Assembly: GCF_009389715.1 (NCBI RefSeq)
Contig: NC_052395.1
Span: 18,318,528-18,382,527 of the forward strand
Length of the DNA: 64,000 bases
Direction: 5' to 3'
From: Phoenix dactylifera
Lineage: Eukaryota; Streptophyta; Magnoliopsida; Arecales; Arecaceae
The translations under genes were made by a program, and so were the position numbers. Position 1 is the stretch's first letter; every line of letters starts with the position of its first letter. Below the pieces are notes generated by a model. That model saw nothing but the letters and a program-made list of their open reading frames with translations. It was not told the origin of the DNA and made no database searches. Below are positions 23,600 to 34,070 of this stretch, piece by piece.

Positions 23600-26500
23600 A
23601 CCCCCCTCTTTCAATAGATCCTTGTCCTCAAGATCCATAGATGGAAACTGGTCCCTCAGCTCCTTAGTGTTTTCCTAGGTAGCATCCTCTGCAGGGAGTC
23701 TTTGCCATTTAACCAAGCTCTCCTCAATAAACTTCGAGCCTTTCTTCACCCAGCGAATATCCAGCAAAGCTTCCGGCGCCAGCACGATTTCTCCTTCATT
23801 AGTAACCGCAAGTCAATACTGGTTGCACTAGCTTCGCCCAACTTCCTTTTAAGTAAGGACACGTGAAAAATAGGATGAACACGGGACCCCTCTGGAAGTT
23901 TGAGCTTATAAGCTACCTTACCCACTCGCTTTTCAATTGGATATAGCCCAAAAAATCCGCTAGCTAGTTTTTGATATGCCCGTTTAAAAACTGTTTGCTG
24001 CCGATAAGGATGCAGCTTGAGGAAAACCAAATCCCCGTCTTGGAACTCCACGTCGCGCCTCTTGGAATCAGCTATTTGTTTCATGCGGTTATTGGCTGCA
24101 TGCAAATTTTCCTTCAATTGTCGCAGCAATACATCACGGGAGGAAAGGCTTTGGTCCACTTCGTGGACTGGAGATTGGCCCACTTGGTAGTGCGGAATGG
24201 TTGGGGGCAGCCGACCATACAGAGCTTGGAAGGGGGTCATTCCTGTGGATGAGTGATAGGCTGTATTATACCAGAATTCAGCCCATGGAAGAAGAGAATT
24301 CCATTTTCGTGGCTGTTGATGGACCAAGCAGCAAAGGTATTGTTCCAAGCACCTATTTACGACTTCTGACTGTTCGTCCGTCTGCGGGTGGTGGGCGGAA
24401 CTCATTTTCAGCTGTGTTCCTGATAACTTGAAGAATTCGCGCCAAAAATTGCTAATGAAAATGGGGTCGCGATCACTTATGTAGATCTGGGCATACTGTG
24501 GAGTTTAACCACTCCCTCCACAAATTTTTCAGCCACAGTCTTTGCAGTAAACGGATGAGTCAAAGCCAAAAAATGTGTAGACTTACTGAGGCGATCCACC
24601 GCCACTAAGATAGTATCCTTGCCGTTGGATGGGGGAAGACCTTCAATAAAATCCATAGTGATGTCATCCCATACTTGGCATGGAATGGGTAGTGGTTGAA
24701 GAAGACATGCTGGTGGCAACGTTTCTGCCTTAGCTCGCTGACAAACATCACAAGAGGAGACATAGTTGTGCACCGTGTGATACATCGACGGCCAATAGAA
24801 TTGTTGGGCAAGTCTTTTGAATGTCCGCAGCACACTTGAGTGACCACCACATTGTGAATCATGAAATTCCCTTAAAAGTTGGTTGATTATGGGCGAGTTG
24901 GGAGGCACTACCACCCGGTTTTTAAATAAAATCAACCCATCACGCCACGTGTAAGAAGCCCCTGGTTTCTCAGTGGCTAACTTGCCAATTTTCTCCATGT
25001 ACACGTCTCCCACAGTCGCGGCCTTAATATCATCCCATAATTGGGCCTGCAAAAAAGACAATGCATTAATAATTGGGCCGCCCACCACTTGTGAGAGTGC
25101 ATCTGCTGCGCCATTTTCTCGGCCTGGCTTATAAAGTATTTCATAATCATAACCCAGCAGCTTTGCCACCCATTTCTGTTGCTCTGGTGTGACCATGCGT
25201 TGCTCCAACAAATACTTGAGGCTTCGTTGGTCCGTCTGAATATAGAACCTCCGACCCAGCAGATATGGTCGTCAAGTTCGTATGGCTTCAATGATGGCTA
25301 GCATCTCCTTGGCGTATGTGGACCATGACAGTTTTGAAACTCCCAGGGCCCGGCTCATGAAGGCAATTGGTTTGCCTTGTTGAGTTAGAACCGCGCCAAT
25401 TCCCTCTCCTGAAGCATCAGATTCAATAACAAATGGCTCATTAAAGTTAGGCATAGCAAGAGTAGGAGTAGAGGTCATAGCCTGTTTGAGGAAAGTGAAT
25501 GTTGTCTCAGCTTCATCTGTCCACCCGAACTGCCCCTTCACCAGATTAGTGAGTGGTCGCGCCAATATCCCATAATTACGAACAAATTTCCAGTAGTAGC
25601 CTGTAAGACCTAAGAAACCACGCAATTTTGAAATATTAGTAGGTCTAAGCCAATCTAGCATTGCCTTAATTTTGCCTTGGTCTACTTTTACCCCTTGAGG
25701 AGTAACAATGCGACCCAAATATTCCAACTCCTGTTGACCGAAGGCACATTTGCTGATCTTAATAAAAAATTGGTGATGCCTTAATATTTCAAAAGCTTGT
25801 TGAACATGTTCAAGATGCATAATCCAATTGGGGCTATAAATTAAAATGTCATCAAAAAAGACCAATACAAATTTACGCAGATAAGGGCGAAATATGGAAT
25901 TCATAATGGCTTGAAAAGTAGAGGGTGCATTGCAAAGACCAAAGGGCATAACTAAATATCATAATGACCATTGTGGGTATGAAAAACAGTTTTATGGATA
26001 TCATTTGGGTGTATTCGTACCTGATGGTAGCCGGCCCTTAAATCTAATTTTGTAAAATAGGATGCGCCATGAAGTTCATCTAGCATGTCATCGACCGTTG
26101 GGATAGGAAATCAATCTTTGATAGTAATGAAATTAAGGGCCCGATAATCAGTGCAAAAGCGCCATGTACCATCCTTCTTTTTAACCAACAGGACAGGTGA
26201 TGAAAAGGGATTGGTACTTGATCTTATAAGCCCCAATTTTAACATGTCTTGAACTTGTTTTTCAATCTCAGCTTTTTGAAAATAGGCATACCTGTAGGGT
26301 CGCACATTGATTGGTTCTATGCCTTCTTTAAGAGGAATGCAGTGGTCAACCTCCCTCTTTAGTGGTAACTGCGTTGGTTCTTGAAAAATGTCAGCATAAG
26401 CCTCCAATACTAGCTGCATATCCGGTTGAACGTCCTGTCGTGGTACTTCTTCGAGTGACTGCAGACAAATTGCAAACATGGAACTCGTCTCAATTCTTTA

Positions 26501-26700
26501 GAGACCACCTTCAGAGATGCAGCTTGAATGGGCTGCGCATCAGTTCCTTGTAATCTTCGAGCTTGATTCTCCCATTGGAATTCCATTATCATTTTTTTCC
26601 AATTACAAACAACCGAACCCAATTGCTCCAGCCACTGTATACCCAATACTAAGTCCAAACCAGTTAGTGGTAAAGAATAGAGGGTAAGGAAAAAAGGGAT
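23600..26700 (-). pseudogene. Gypsy pol pseudogene (RT, RNase H, integrase, chromodomain remnant)
   Basis: RT begins near 26479, where [30 protein letters not shown] and, after a stop, FGLCNAPSTFQAIMNS and the catalytic FFDDIL are visible. RNase H follows (VIESDASGEGIGAVLTQQGK, about 25480-25380). Integrase has an HHCC zinc finger (EFHDSQCGGHSS ... CDVCQRAK) and the core WDDITMDFIEGLPPSNGKDT. The HPQTDEQSEVVNRCLEQYL block lies in another frame after a break near 24410-24480. The C-terminus has VHPIFHVSLLKRKLG and a chromodomain-like tail to about 23620. At least three frameshifts and several stops are present. Confidence 0.88.
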
Positions 26701-27981
26701 ACCCTGAAGGAGGACATGCACGTTCTCAAATCTTCCCTGGCACTACAATCGATTCCCATTAGCAAACCGCACCGTGAATGGCTCGATAGGAACCACGAGT
26801 AAGTGAAGCAAACTAGCCATCTTTTCACTAATAAAATTATGGGTAGAGCTGTTGTCAATGAGCACAACCACTTTATGATGCCTGCCTCTAGCCGTGACCC
26901 GCATTGTTTTGGAGGTGGACCATCCAGTCAACGCATGCAAGGATATCTCTGGTTCAGGCTGAAGATCGGATGTAGGCTCTTCTACAACCTCGTCAGTAAA
27001 TTCTTCACACGTAATGTTGCCCGCACTAGTGCTTCCTTCAAGTAGTAAGAGTTGCGGTCCTCTGCACTTGTGTCCCACAGTGAACTTGTCATTGCAATTA
27101 AAGCAAAGACCTTGAGCTCTTCTTTTCTGCATTTCTTCCCACGTTAGGCGCTTCACTGGGAATGCTGGTATGGATCTTGTTGGAGTTGAAATGTCCAGCT
27201 ACGGTCGGTTGAGTTGAGGTGGCAGTGTAAATCTTCGTTGGCGCAAGAGCTGGTCGTCTCGCATGCAGGCAAGGCTGACAGCCTCCTTCAATGATTTCGG
27301 CTTAAACATCCGGATGCCTTCTGCTATTTCGGGCTTGAGACCTCCCATGAAAGTTCCCACCAATGCCTTCTGCGTCCACCCATGCACTCGGTTGCCCAGT
27401 CTCTCAAACTCTTTCTGGTAGTCTCGTAAGGAGCCCACCTGTTTGACCCATGAAAGTGCCTCATCAAAATCCTCACATTCGGTTGGTCCAAATCGAGCCC
27501 ACAGTTCTTCCTCAAAAATGGTCTAGGTCACCGCTCGCCCTTCCTCCCTGTATGCTCGGCGCAGCCACTGCTACCATTGGTTGGCTTCCTCTTCCAAATG
27601 GAACAAAGTCGAAGAGACTTTTTGTGCTTCAGTAGAGCCTTGGTACTCAAAGAATTGATCTACGCGGTTGAACCACTCAGTGGGGTCGTTGCCAGAGTAT
27701 CTTGGAAACTCAAGTTTGGCCATCTTTGAAGAGAAGATCTGCCTTCCTCCGTCCATGTCATCTCTGTTTTCTTCCCTGTTGGTGCGAGAATGACCATCTC
27801 GGTCATTGTTGATGTTGCTGGAGCCTTCCTTGTTGGAAAACAAAGCCTCGGACAGTCTGTTGATGGTCCCCTCGAGTTGGTGTAGCTTGTCAGCAACTCC
27901 CAGCTCCATTCGGTTGATGCCATCTTGAAGTCCTCCAAGCCCTGCTTCTAATCTCTCGATCCTCTCCTTGTTAGTTGCCAT
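26701..27981 (-). pseudogene. Gypsy Gag-protease pseudogene
   Basis: The ATG at 27981 lies just after the primer-binding site. One reading frame runs through Gag and protease but holds in-frame stops near 27570, 27196 and 26740. Gag shows the capsid stretch EFPRYSGNDPTEWFNRVDQF and the zinc knuckle CFNCNDKFTVGHKC (about 27095-27055). The protease active-site region reads LIDNSSTHNFIS where the family has D-S-G-A, so the catalytic triad motif is mutated as well. Confidence 0.88.
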
Positions 27982-28004
27982 TGTAACCCGGGCTCTGATA
28001 CCAA

Positions 28005-28463
28005 TAATAGGTCCCAGTCAAAGCTGAATTACAATTGCGAAAGTAATAGTATTCTCTTCGGGTGAGAATGTACCGCAAGTAGTTGGATAGAAATTTTGCT
28101 TGCCTTTATTCATGCATTCAGCAGAATTTAAATAGACAATGGATAACAACCTCTCCTACACTTACGACCATAGTTTTCTAGAATAAAGACTCTGACTGCA
28201 AAATAATAGCTAACAAACAACAAAATAATAGCTAACAAACACTCGACTTATTCTATGCATGTGAATGTTATCCAACAGACTGGATCAATTCATCCATTAA
28301 AACTGCAACGATCTTGGATGACCAAGTCTTCCAACAAAACTGCAGCTAGCTTGGACCAGGTCTTCTTCAATAGTCCCCATGCATGCCATGCACGTCGTTC
28401 CCTCACTCCCTATTATACTTGCGATTCTTTATGGGTGTGCGTTGGGTCCGCCTTGGCCTATCA
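28005..28463 (-). repeat. Gypsy 5' LTR
   Basis: This 459-bp LTR has the same length as the left copy. It is followed on the minus strand by a 1-nt spacer and the primer-binding site TGGTATCAGAGCC. Confidence 0.9.
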
Positions 28464-28818
28464 TATACAAACAAATGAAATTTTCTTACATCTTGTATAT
28501 CTTCTTACAATATCCCGTTCCTTCCTTCCCGTCATCTCTTTCCACCACCACACCTAAATCTTCCTGATCATGCCACCTTCACCCTCTACCCTATTTTTGG
28601 TTAAAATTTCCGTTCATATTTGGTTAATGGAAGCAACGCCGCACCATATTTTCAGTAGCATTGTGAAAATTAAAAATAAACACAAAAAACAAATATCAAA
28701 CTTGGTCCAAAGTACCGTTCTGTCCACCGGCACTGCACCAACATCCTCTCTTTCTTCATCAACCCCTCGGTTGAGTTACCGACCTTGCACCACTTCCAGA
28801 AGTTTCAGCCTTTTTAAA
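28464..28818 (+). repeat. Segmental duplication copy 2, right part
   Basis: This matches 18670-19040 (TTGTATATCTTCTTAC, CGCACCATATTTTCA, CAAACTTGGTCC, CCTCTCTTTCTTCATCA). Its end, TTAAA (28814-28818), is the left target duplication of the TRIM element. Confidence 0.75.
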
Positions 28819-29257
28819 TGTGAGGATCCGTACGGACGTGTGTTTAGTCCCACATCGATTATTCGCTGGGTAGATCTTGGGTACTTATACAGGATCAAGG
28901 AACCCAAAGAATACCTTCCGGCTAGCCATTTTGGGTGAGATCCTGGGTTGTTACAAATGGTATCAGAGTGGACCCGGCCTATAACCTATGTGGACTAGGG
29001 GATACTGCAGCACGGATCCATTGGGGCTGACCACGAGCCAATCGTGGTGTTTGTGATTAGATTTGAATAGATTTGAACCCTTAGCCTGACGAGAACGTCA
29101 GGGCTTGAACGGAGGGAGTATGTGAGGATCCGTACGGACGTGTGTTTAGTCCCACATCGATTATTCGCTGGGTAGATCTTGGGTACTTATACAGGATCAA
29201 GGAACCCAAAGAATACCTTCCGGCTAGCCATTTTGGGTGAGATCCTGGGTTGTTACA
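28819..29257 (+). mobile_element. TRIM element (family 1), intact, identical LTRs
   Basis: This 439-bp element has two 137-bp LTRs (28819-28955 and 29121-29257) that look identical base for base. They start TGTGAGGATCC and end GGTTGTTACA. The primer-binding site TGGTATCAGAGT starts 2 bp after the first LTR (28958-28969). The 165-bp interior has no coding capacity and ends in a purine tract GGAGGGAGTA (29111-29120). The target duplication is a perfect TTAAA (28814-28818 and 29258-29262). These are the defining features of terminal-repeat retrotransposons in miniature, which must borrow enzymes from autonomous LTR elements. Identical LTRs suggest a recent insertion. Confidence 0.95.
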
Positions 29258-29700
29258 TTAAACTAAAAAAAGAAATACAACGATAATATGAACCTACAAA
29301 TAGAAGAAACTAATGAAGAATCGAAACCCTGGAAGCTAAAATCCTCCAAGAATCGATGAAAACCCTCATTGGAACAAGAAACAATTAATTTCCACCTGGA
29401 CTCAAAAAAGTGAAACAAGAACCGAACCCTTAGGTTACCGACCAAGATCTCTTTCTTCATCATCTCCTCGGTTAAGTTATCGACCTTGCATCACCTCCAA
29501 AAGTTTCAGCTTTTTTGTAACTGAAACAAGAAATACAACGATAATACGATCCAAGAAATAGAAGAAACTAACAAAGAATCAAATCCCCAGAAGCTAAAAC
29601 CCTCCAAGAATCGAGGAAAACCCTCATTGGAACGAGAAGCACTTAATTTCCACTGGAATTCAAAAAGTGAAACAAGAACCGAAACCTTAGGACAGAAACC
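29258..29700 (+). repeat. Local direct duplication next to the TRIM
   Basis: Two similar blocks, about 29268-29435 and 29528-29690, share AGAAATACAACGATAATA, CTCCAAGAATCGA, AAAACCCTCATTGGAAC and AGTGAAACAAGAACCGAA. The piece between them (29440-29525) repeats 28750-28815. The TRIM was therefore inserted in the first unit of an existing tandem duplication. If the gene at 29906 is real, this lies in its first intron. Confidence 0.75.
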
Positions 29701-29786
29701 CTCGGCATTCGTTCAAAACCCTTGCAGGACCAAGAATCGCATAAAAAGGAAGAACGAGAAGAGAGAAGAGAGGAGAGATAGAATAC

Positions 29787-29906
29787 CGAAAGCACTGAGA
29801 TGTTCTGGTCAGCGAAGGATTCGTAGTGGACATAGATCATGGACTTCCGATTGTCATGCCTCTCGTCCACCGCTCTGCGAGGGGCCTCCGTCCTTCTTTC
29901 CTTCAT
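29787..29906 (-). CDS. Probable first coding exon of an unidentified gene
   Basis: On the minus strand an ATG at 29906 opens a 120-bp exon of 40 codons that ends CTTTCG before GTATTC. The peptide starts MKERRTEAPRRAVDERHDNR and continues with SMIYVHYESFADQNISVLS; it is basic at the start, and I do not recognise the family. Support comes from the TATA box 75 bp upstream and a short, CT-rich leader. Later exons, to the left, were not found. They would lie beyond or among the retrotransposon insertions, so this could be a gene with a very long first intron or a gene broken by insertions. Confidence 0.5.
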
Positions 29907-29980
29907 CTGAATCTCGCTCTCTTTCAATTGTGCCGCCTGAAACGAGAGGGGGAAACAAAGCTAACGAAAGGTGCGGGCCC

Positions 29981-29990
29981 TATTTATAGC
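29981..29990 (-). promoter_or_regulatory. TATA box of the unidentified gene
   Basis: GCTATAAATA on the minus strand is a near-ideal plant TATA box. It would place transcription start near 29950, about 45 bp before the ATG at 29906. Confidence 0.6.
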
Positions 29991-31477
29991 AGTGGAGATG
30001 GCGGTGGGTCCCTTTGTGATCCGTGTACTGCCAGCTGTTATCTTATCGCACGCGCGTATAACGTTTTTTTTCCTGGTGATATATGTGCCCTCCGTTTTAG
30101 CCGATCTAAGTGATCCCGTCCGTCCGTTTCTTCGTGATGTCACTGGTGAACAGGATTCCAGATCCGGAGGCGGCATAGGATTTTCCGCAGGCACGCGCCG
30201 GGATAGTGGGATGATGGGAAAGCAGATGGTAAGGCCTACGGACCAAAATCTACTCTGTATGGGCTGGATTGGGCTGGGCCGGTGAAATATTTGAAATTGT
30301 CTCCACTTACATTACATACTATCTTTCTTTTCTTGTCTCGTGAAAATTTACCCTGCTTGTGCATCAACATACATATTTTCAAAGGTAAATTGGGATTTTC
30401 CTGGAATAAATGTGTAATATATAAATGAAAGATGAAATCGCCTAATCTCTTAGGTGAAATCTCGGAGCTTCCTAATGGAAAACTCTTAAGTTGTCTGAGT
30501 ACTCGCCCCAGTAATCAATGAAGCAAAGATTCGGAAGATTTGCTCTCAATGTTCCTTGCATTATGACAACAACACAGCTTCAATCTTCTGAGGTAGAGTC
30601 TGCATAGCTCCAAATGAGCCAGTGTGACACAATGATAAGATTGTGAAGTGCCAAACATCCATGATGCCAGTTCTGCTAAATTTACAACCCTCCGGCTCTA
30701 AAACACGCAAGAATCCAAAGGATAATATATTAGCAGGCAAATCATGAAAAACGTTGTCCATTTCATTCTCCGCATTGCAATTTTTGCCGGAGGAATGATG
30801 GCGTTCCTGGTGGCAAAAAAAAAGTTGCAGACAACTCTTCGATTGTGTTATATGACGCCAAAAATCTAACTATTGTCTAATGGTTCTTGATGATGCATAG
30901 CTAGTACAATGTGATAACCGAAACCTTCGCACCGTCAAAGATTCATGATGGAGCATCGCTGAAAGCACAATGAGTTCCTTCTCGTCCGTGTCCTCCCTGA
31001 TATCAGAGAAATCCACAAAAACTAATCAGTTATCAGTGGATACTACCTATATTTATATATATGTATGTATGTATATATAATATATGGATAGTACCTAAAT
31101 TTCCTTTATTTAGGGCTCTTTCCAATGTAACATCTTGTCATCTTTGAACAAGATGATCACAAAATAAAAGAGCATGCTTGTTAGGCTAATGCTCTCCATA
31201 TGCGAAATAATGACATGAATAAGTAGGAAATAAAGAATCTCTGTGGATGAAGACACGCTGACAAGGGAATTCTTGCAAACAATACAACTTTTACACCATC
31301 AGCATCCTAATCTTCATCTGCTTCTTACAAACAAAAATTTAATTAAAAGACTTCACCACAAAATTTTTCAGATCGATGTCCCAATCCGACATGCATGATC
31401 AAGGCTAAGGAATCCCCAGAAGCCTGTAAAAGTCCTAATCTAGAACTAGAACTTTGGTGATGATGAGCTACAACTTT
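29991..31477. other. Intergenic between divergent or unknown gene and PPR gene
   Basis: No secure gene is seen. A minus-strand open frame at 30561-30761 (FLRVLEPEGCKF) faintly resembles the leucine-rich region of plant NB-LRR proteins, but it is too short to call. A TA/TATG-rich microsatellite lies at about 31050-31085. Confidence 0.4.
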
Positions 31478-32767
31478 TTAAGACTTGCGAGATATAAACC
31501 AACTGCTTCCCGGCATCCTCTTAACACCTCTTTCCTCCATCTGTCTTCTGACCCTCTCTGCCTCCTCGTATTTCCCTGCAGCAGCGTAAATACTTGACAG
31601 CAGAACAAAGCTCCCTGCGTTCTCTGGCTCTATCTCAAACAACGCTCTTCCTGCAATCTCCGCAAGCCCAACTTCTCCATGATTCCGGCAAGCCCCAAGA
31701 AGCGCCCCCCAAGCCTTAGCAGTTGCTTTCACCGGCATCCCCTGTAAAACCTCATGAGCGTCATTCAATCTCCCTGCTCGGCTCAAAACATCCACCAAGC
31801 ACGAGTAGTGATCACTGCCTGCCTCCACTCCATAGTGCTTGGTCATTAGCTCGAAATATTCCAATGCATCATCTGCAAGTCCGGCATGACTGCATGCCTT
31901 CAACACGCTAAGAAACATAATCCCATCTGGCCGTACACTGTCCCTTTCCATTTTCTGAAGAAGAGACATCATAATTCGAGCGTTGCCATGGAATGCATAC
32001 GCTGATATCATGGAGCTCCATGCTACCACGTCCCTCTCCGGCATCTGATCGAAAATTTTACGTGCATCGATCAAACAACCGCACCGGCCGTAAGCTTCAA
32101 CGAGTCCGCTGGACAGGTGGGAATGCAGTTGGATGTGATGTCTCATGGCAAACCCATGAACTTCTTTGATCAAATTCAATGAGCCAATGCTTACACAAGC
32201 AGGTAAGAGTGCTAGAACCGTGATCAGGTTGGGCTTCAAACCCGATCCCTGCATCCGCCGATAGAAACCGAGGGCTCGAGACGACCCGTCATCGGACTCT
32301 GCGAGTGACGCGATTATTGAATTGTAGGATGACTCGGTGGGAGTGACATCCATGAGCTCAAACAACCGCAGCGCGTTGGTTATATCGTTAGAACGGGAGT
32401 AGAGAGAAATCATCGCATTCCACACGACAACATTTCGCTGCGGACATTCCTCGAACAATTGTCGGGCAGAGGTAATGGAGATGCATTTGCCACAAGAATC
32501 AACGAGAGCGGATGCAACGAATGGGTTAGAGAGCAGACCGGCCTTGACGGCATGGGCATGGATCAGAGCCACGGAGTGCGGGAGGTGAAGGGCGGCGGAA
32601 GACTTGAGGGCGAGGGGGAAGGCATATGGGTCCAGAGCGAGGTCGGGGCTGGAGAACAACTGGGAGAAGAGGGTGAGGGCTTGGTGGTGATGGCCTTGGT
32701 TCACATAGGAAGTCAGGAGCTTGGTATACGCAAGTAGCCGTTGGTGGCTGTTCCGGAGGAAACGCAT
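31478..32767 (-). CDS. Pentatricopeptide repeat protein, PLS class, E subgroup
   Basis: This is an intronless gene of 429 codons plus stop; the first ATG is at 32767. It has successive PPR motifs of about 35 residues, for example VVVWNAMISLYSRSNDITNA, SSYNSIIASLAESDDGSSRA and VVAWSSMISAYAFHGNARIM. From about residue 352 to the end it has the E-type domain (AWGALLGACRNHGEVGLAEI ... VRRQMEERGVKRMPGSSWFI) and then stops without a DYW domain. PLS-E proteins act in mitochondria or plastids, usually in site-specific C-to-U RNA editing with a partner deaminase. The short length resembles the small Arabidopsis E-type protein At1g03510, from memory. Targeting is not clear from the N-terminus. The frame is undamaged. 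Confidence 0.93.
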   Translation of the reverse strand: MRFLRNSHQRLLAYTKLLTSYVNQGHHHQALTLFSQLFSSPDLALDPYAFPLALKSSAALHLPHSVALIHAHAVKAGLLSNPFVASALVDSCGKCISITSARQLFEECPQRNVVVWNAMISLYSRSNDITNALRLFELMDVTPTESSYNSIIASLAESDDGSSRALGFYRRMQGSGLKPNLITVLALLPACVSIGSLNLIKEVHGFAMRHHIQLHSHLSSGLVEAYGRCGCLIDARKIFDQMPERDVVAWSSMISAYAFHGNARIMMSLLQKMERDSVRPDGIMFLSVLKACSHAGLADDALEYFELMTKHYGVEAGSDHYSCLVDVLSRAGRLNDAHEVLQGMPVKATAKAWGALLGACRNHGEVGLAEIAGRALFEIEPENAGSFVLLSSIYAAAGKYEEAERVRRQMEERGVKRMPGSSWFISRKS

Positions 32768-34015
32768 GGTCAACTTTATTCTCCTTCAGTTTCTCCTCCT
32801 GGTATTTGAATGAATCCCTCAAAGGGGTATCCTAGGATTTGATAGCGCTGTACCTGTTCTACTGTCTACTATTTAAGATGATGCCGATCTTGGCGACATT
32901 CACATCTATTGTGTATGAGCCGTTGTTATACTAAAAAAAAAAAATTGATGCTACTGCAATGATGAGTCCCAAATCTGGTGTTTTTGTTGGTTTTGCAAAA
33001 ATGAAATACCACCGTTCTTTGCTTGTGAGATTTTCTATGTCTATAAATATTTTTTTTCTTTTTCCTATAAAAATATGTTCCAATTAATTTTATGCTTGAA
33101 TGAATTAGAGTCAAGGAGTGAGAGTGCATTCATTAGATGGATGAAATCATCATGGTCATTGATGATTCTTTTGACATTATTATAGCCATCTATATTAACT
33201 GTATATCAAGTGCATTTCATATACCCAATCTAAATTCAATAAAAGTTTAAGATGTCTTTGATTTACATTTTTTTTCTTTTAGAATCAAAATGAGAGAAAA
33301 TCTAGTCAAAATTGGGTGAAAGCAGTTGAACCCAAGTCATCCATGTCACGACACTGTGCATTTTACAGAATTTTTTATAATTAATCATGATATTCCATGC
33401 ATGCGATAATAAGGTGATGCAATTAATATGAATAGCACATGCTAGTTTATCGTGAGGTTTTAGTGTGATCCATGAAAACATAGGATGTTGATTCTTCCCC
33501 TTGATATCATCACATGATAGCATTTGTAGTTGCAAGTACTATTGGCCTAAACTATTTTCTTAAGATAAACTAGCATCATAAATCTTTAATTAGAGTGGGT
33601 TTTGCATAAAAATTATTTAATTATTGATTTTGTAGAAATTTTTAAATTAATCTCTTCACCAAGTGGTAAACATTTAAAGATTTTCCGGCAATCCTGTTTG
33701 CGAGCCCAAGTATGAAACATGTGATGCATGATTAAAATCTTCTATTTATTTTACTTTATCGCCCATCTCACACTTAGTCCTTGATATAAATTTATTCGAA
33801 CTGTCTAAATATATAAATTGTAAAAAAAAAAATCAAACTTTCCTTGCAAAATGAATAATTAAGATGTCGTGATCATCGATCCTACCTCCGCACCATTATA
33901 ACTAACTACCTGTATATTAATAAGCTATTCTTAATTTTAATTTAATTCTTGTTATAAACAAGAAAAATCAAAAAAGTATTATTCTGCTATTGATTTATAC
34001 CTCAAAATCTTGCAA
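32768..34015. other. Upstream region of the PPR gene, no other gene seen
   Basis: The sequence is AT-rich and noncoding. The promoter of the PPR gene should lie in the first few hundred bases, but no clear TATA box was found. Confidence 0.4.
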
Positions 34016-34070
34016 TTTTTTTTAAAAGATCAATAGGCACCTCGTGCCTAGAGGAATTTTTTATAAAAGT
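34016..34070 (-). mobile_element. 3' end of a severely truncated LINE
   Basis: On the minus strand this reads AATTCCTC, TAGGCAC-GAG-GTGCCTA, TTGATCTTTT and then an A-run (T-run at 34016-34023). It is clearly related to the 3' tail of the LINE at 2430-3182, and the hairpin stem is conserved while the loop differs. The body is absent or unreadable, so it is either a very short insertion or a decayed one. Confidence 0.6.

Larger units (their letters stand above)
23139..28463 (-). mobile_element. Complete-length, degenerate Ty3/gypsy retrotransposon
   Basis: Two 459-bp LTRs (23139-23597 and 28005-28463) flank a 4.4-kb body read on the minus strand. The initiator-Met primer-binding site is at 27991-28003 next to the 5' LTR, and a purine tract rich in G lies just before the 3' LTR (about 23598-23615). 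The domain order is Gag, protease, RT, RNase H, integrase, chromodomain-like C-terminus, as in chromovirus-type gypsy elements. The LTRs differ at about 17 sites by eye (about 96% identity). The flanks read ...GTATAT and TATAC..., so the target duplication is imperfect. Stops and frameshifts make it nonautonomous. It sits inside segmental duplication copy 2. Confidence 0.92.

Noticed and set aside
30561-30761. Minus-strand open frame with a phrase like the NB-LRR leucine-rich region (FLRVLEPEGCKF)
   Set aside because: Only one short phrase fits, there is no NB-ARC motif nearby, and the rest of the frame does not follow an LRR spacing.
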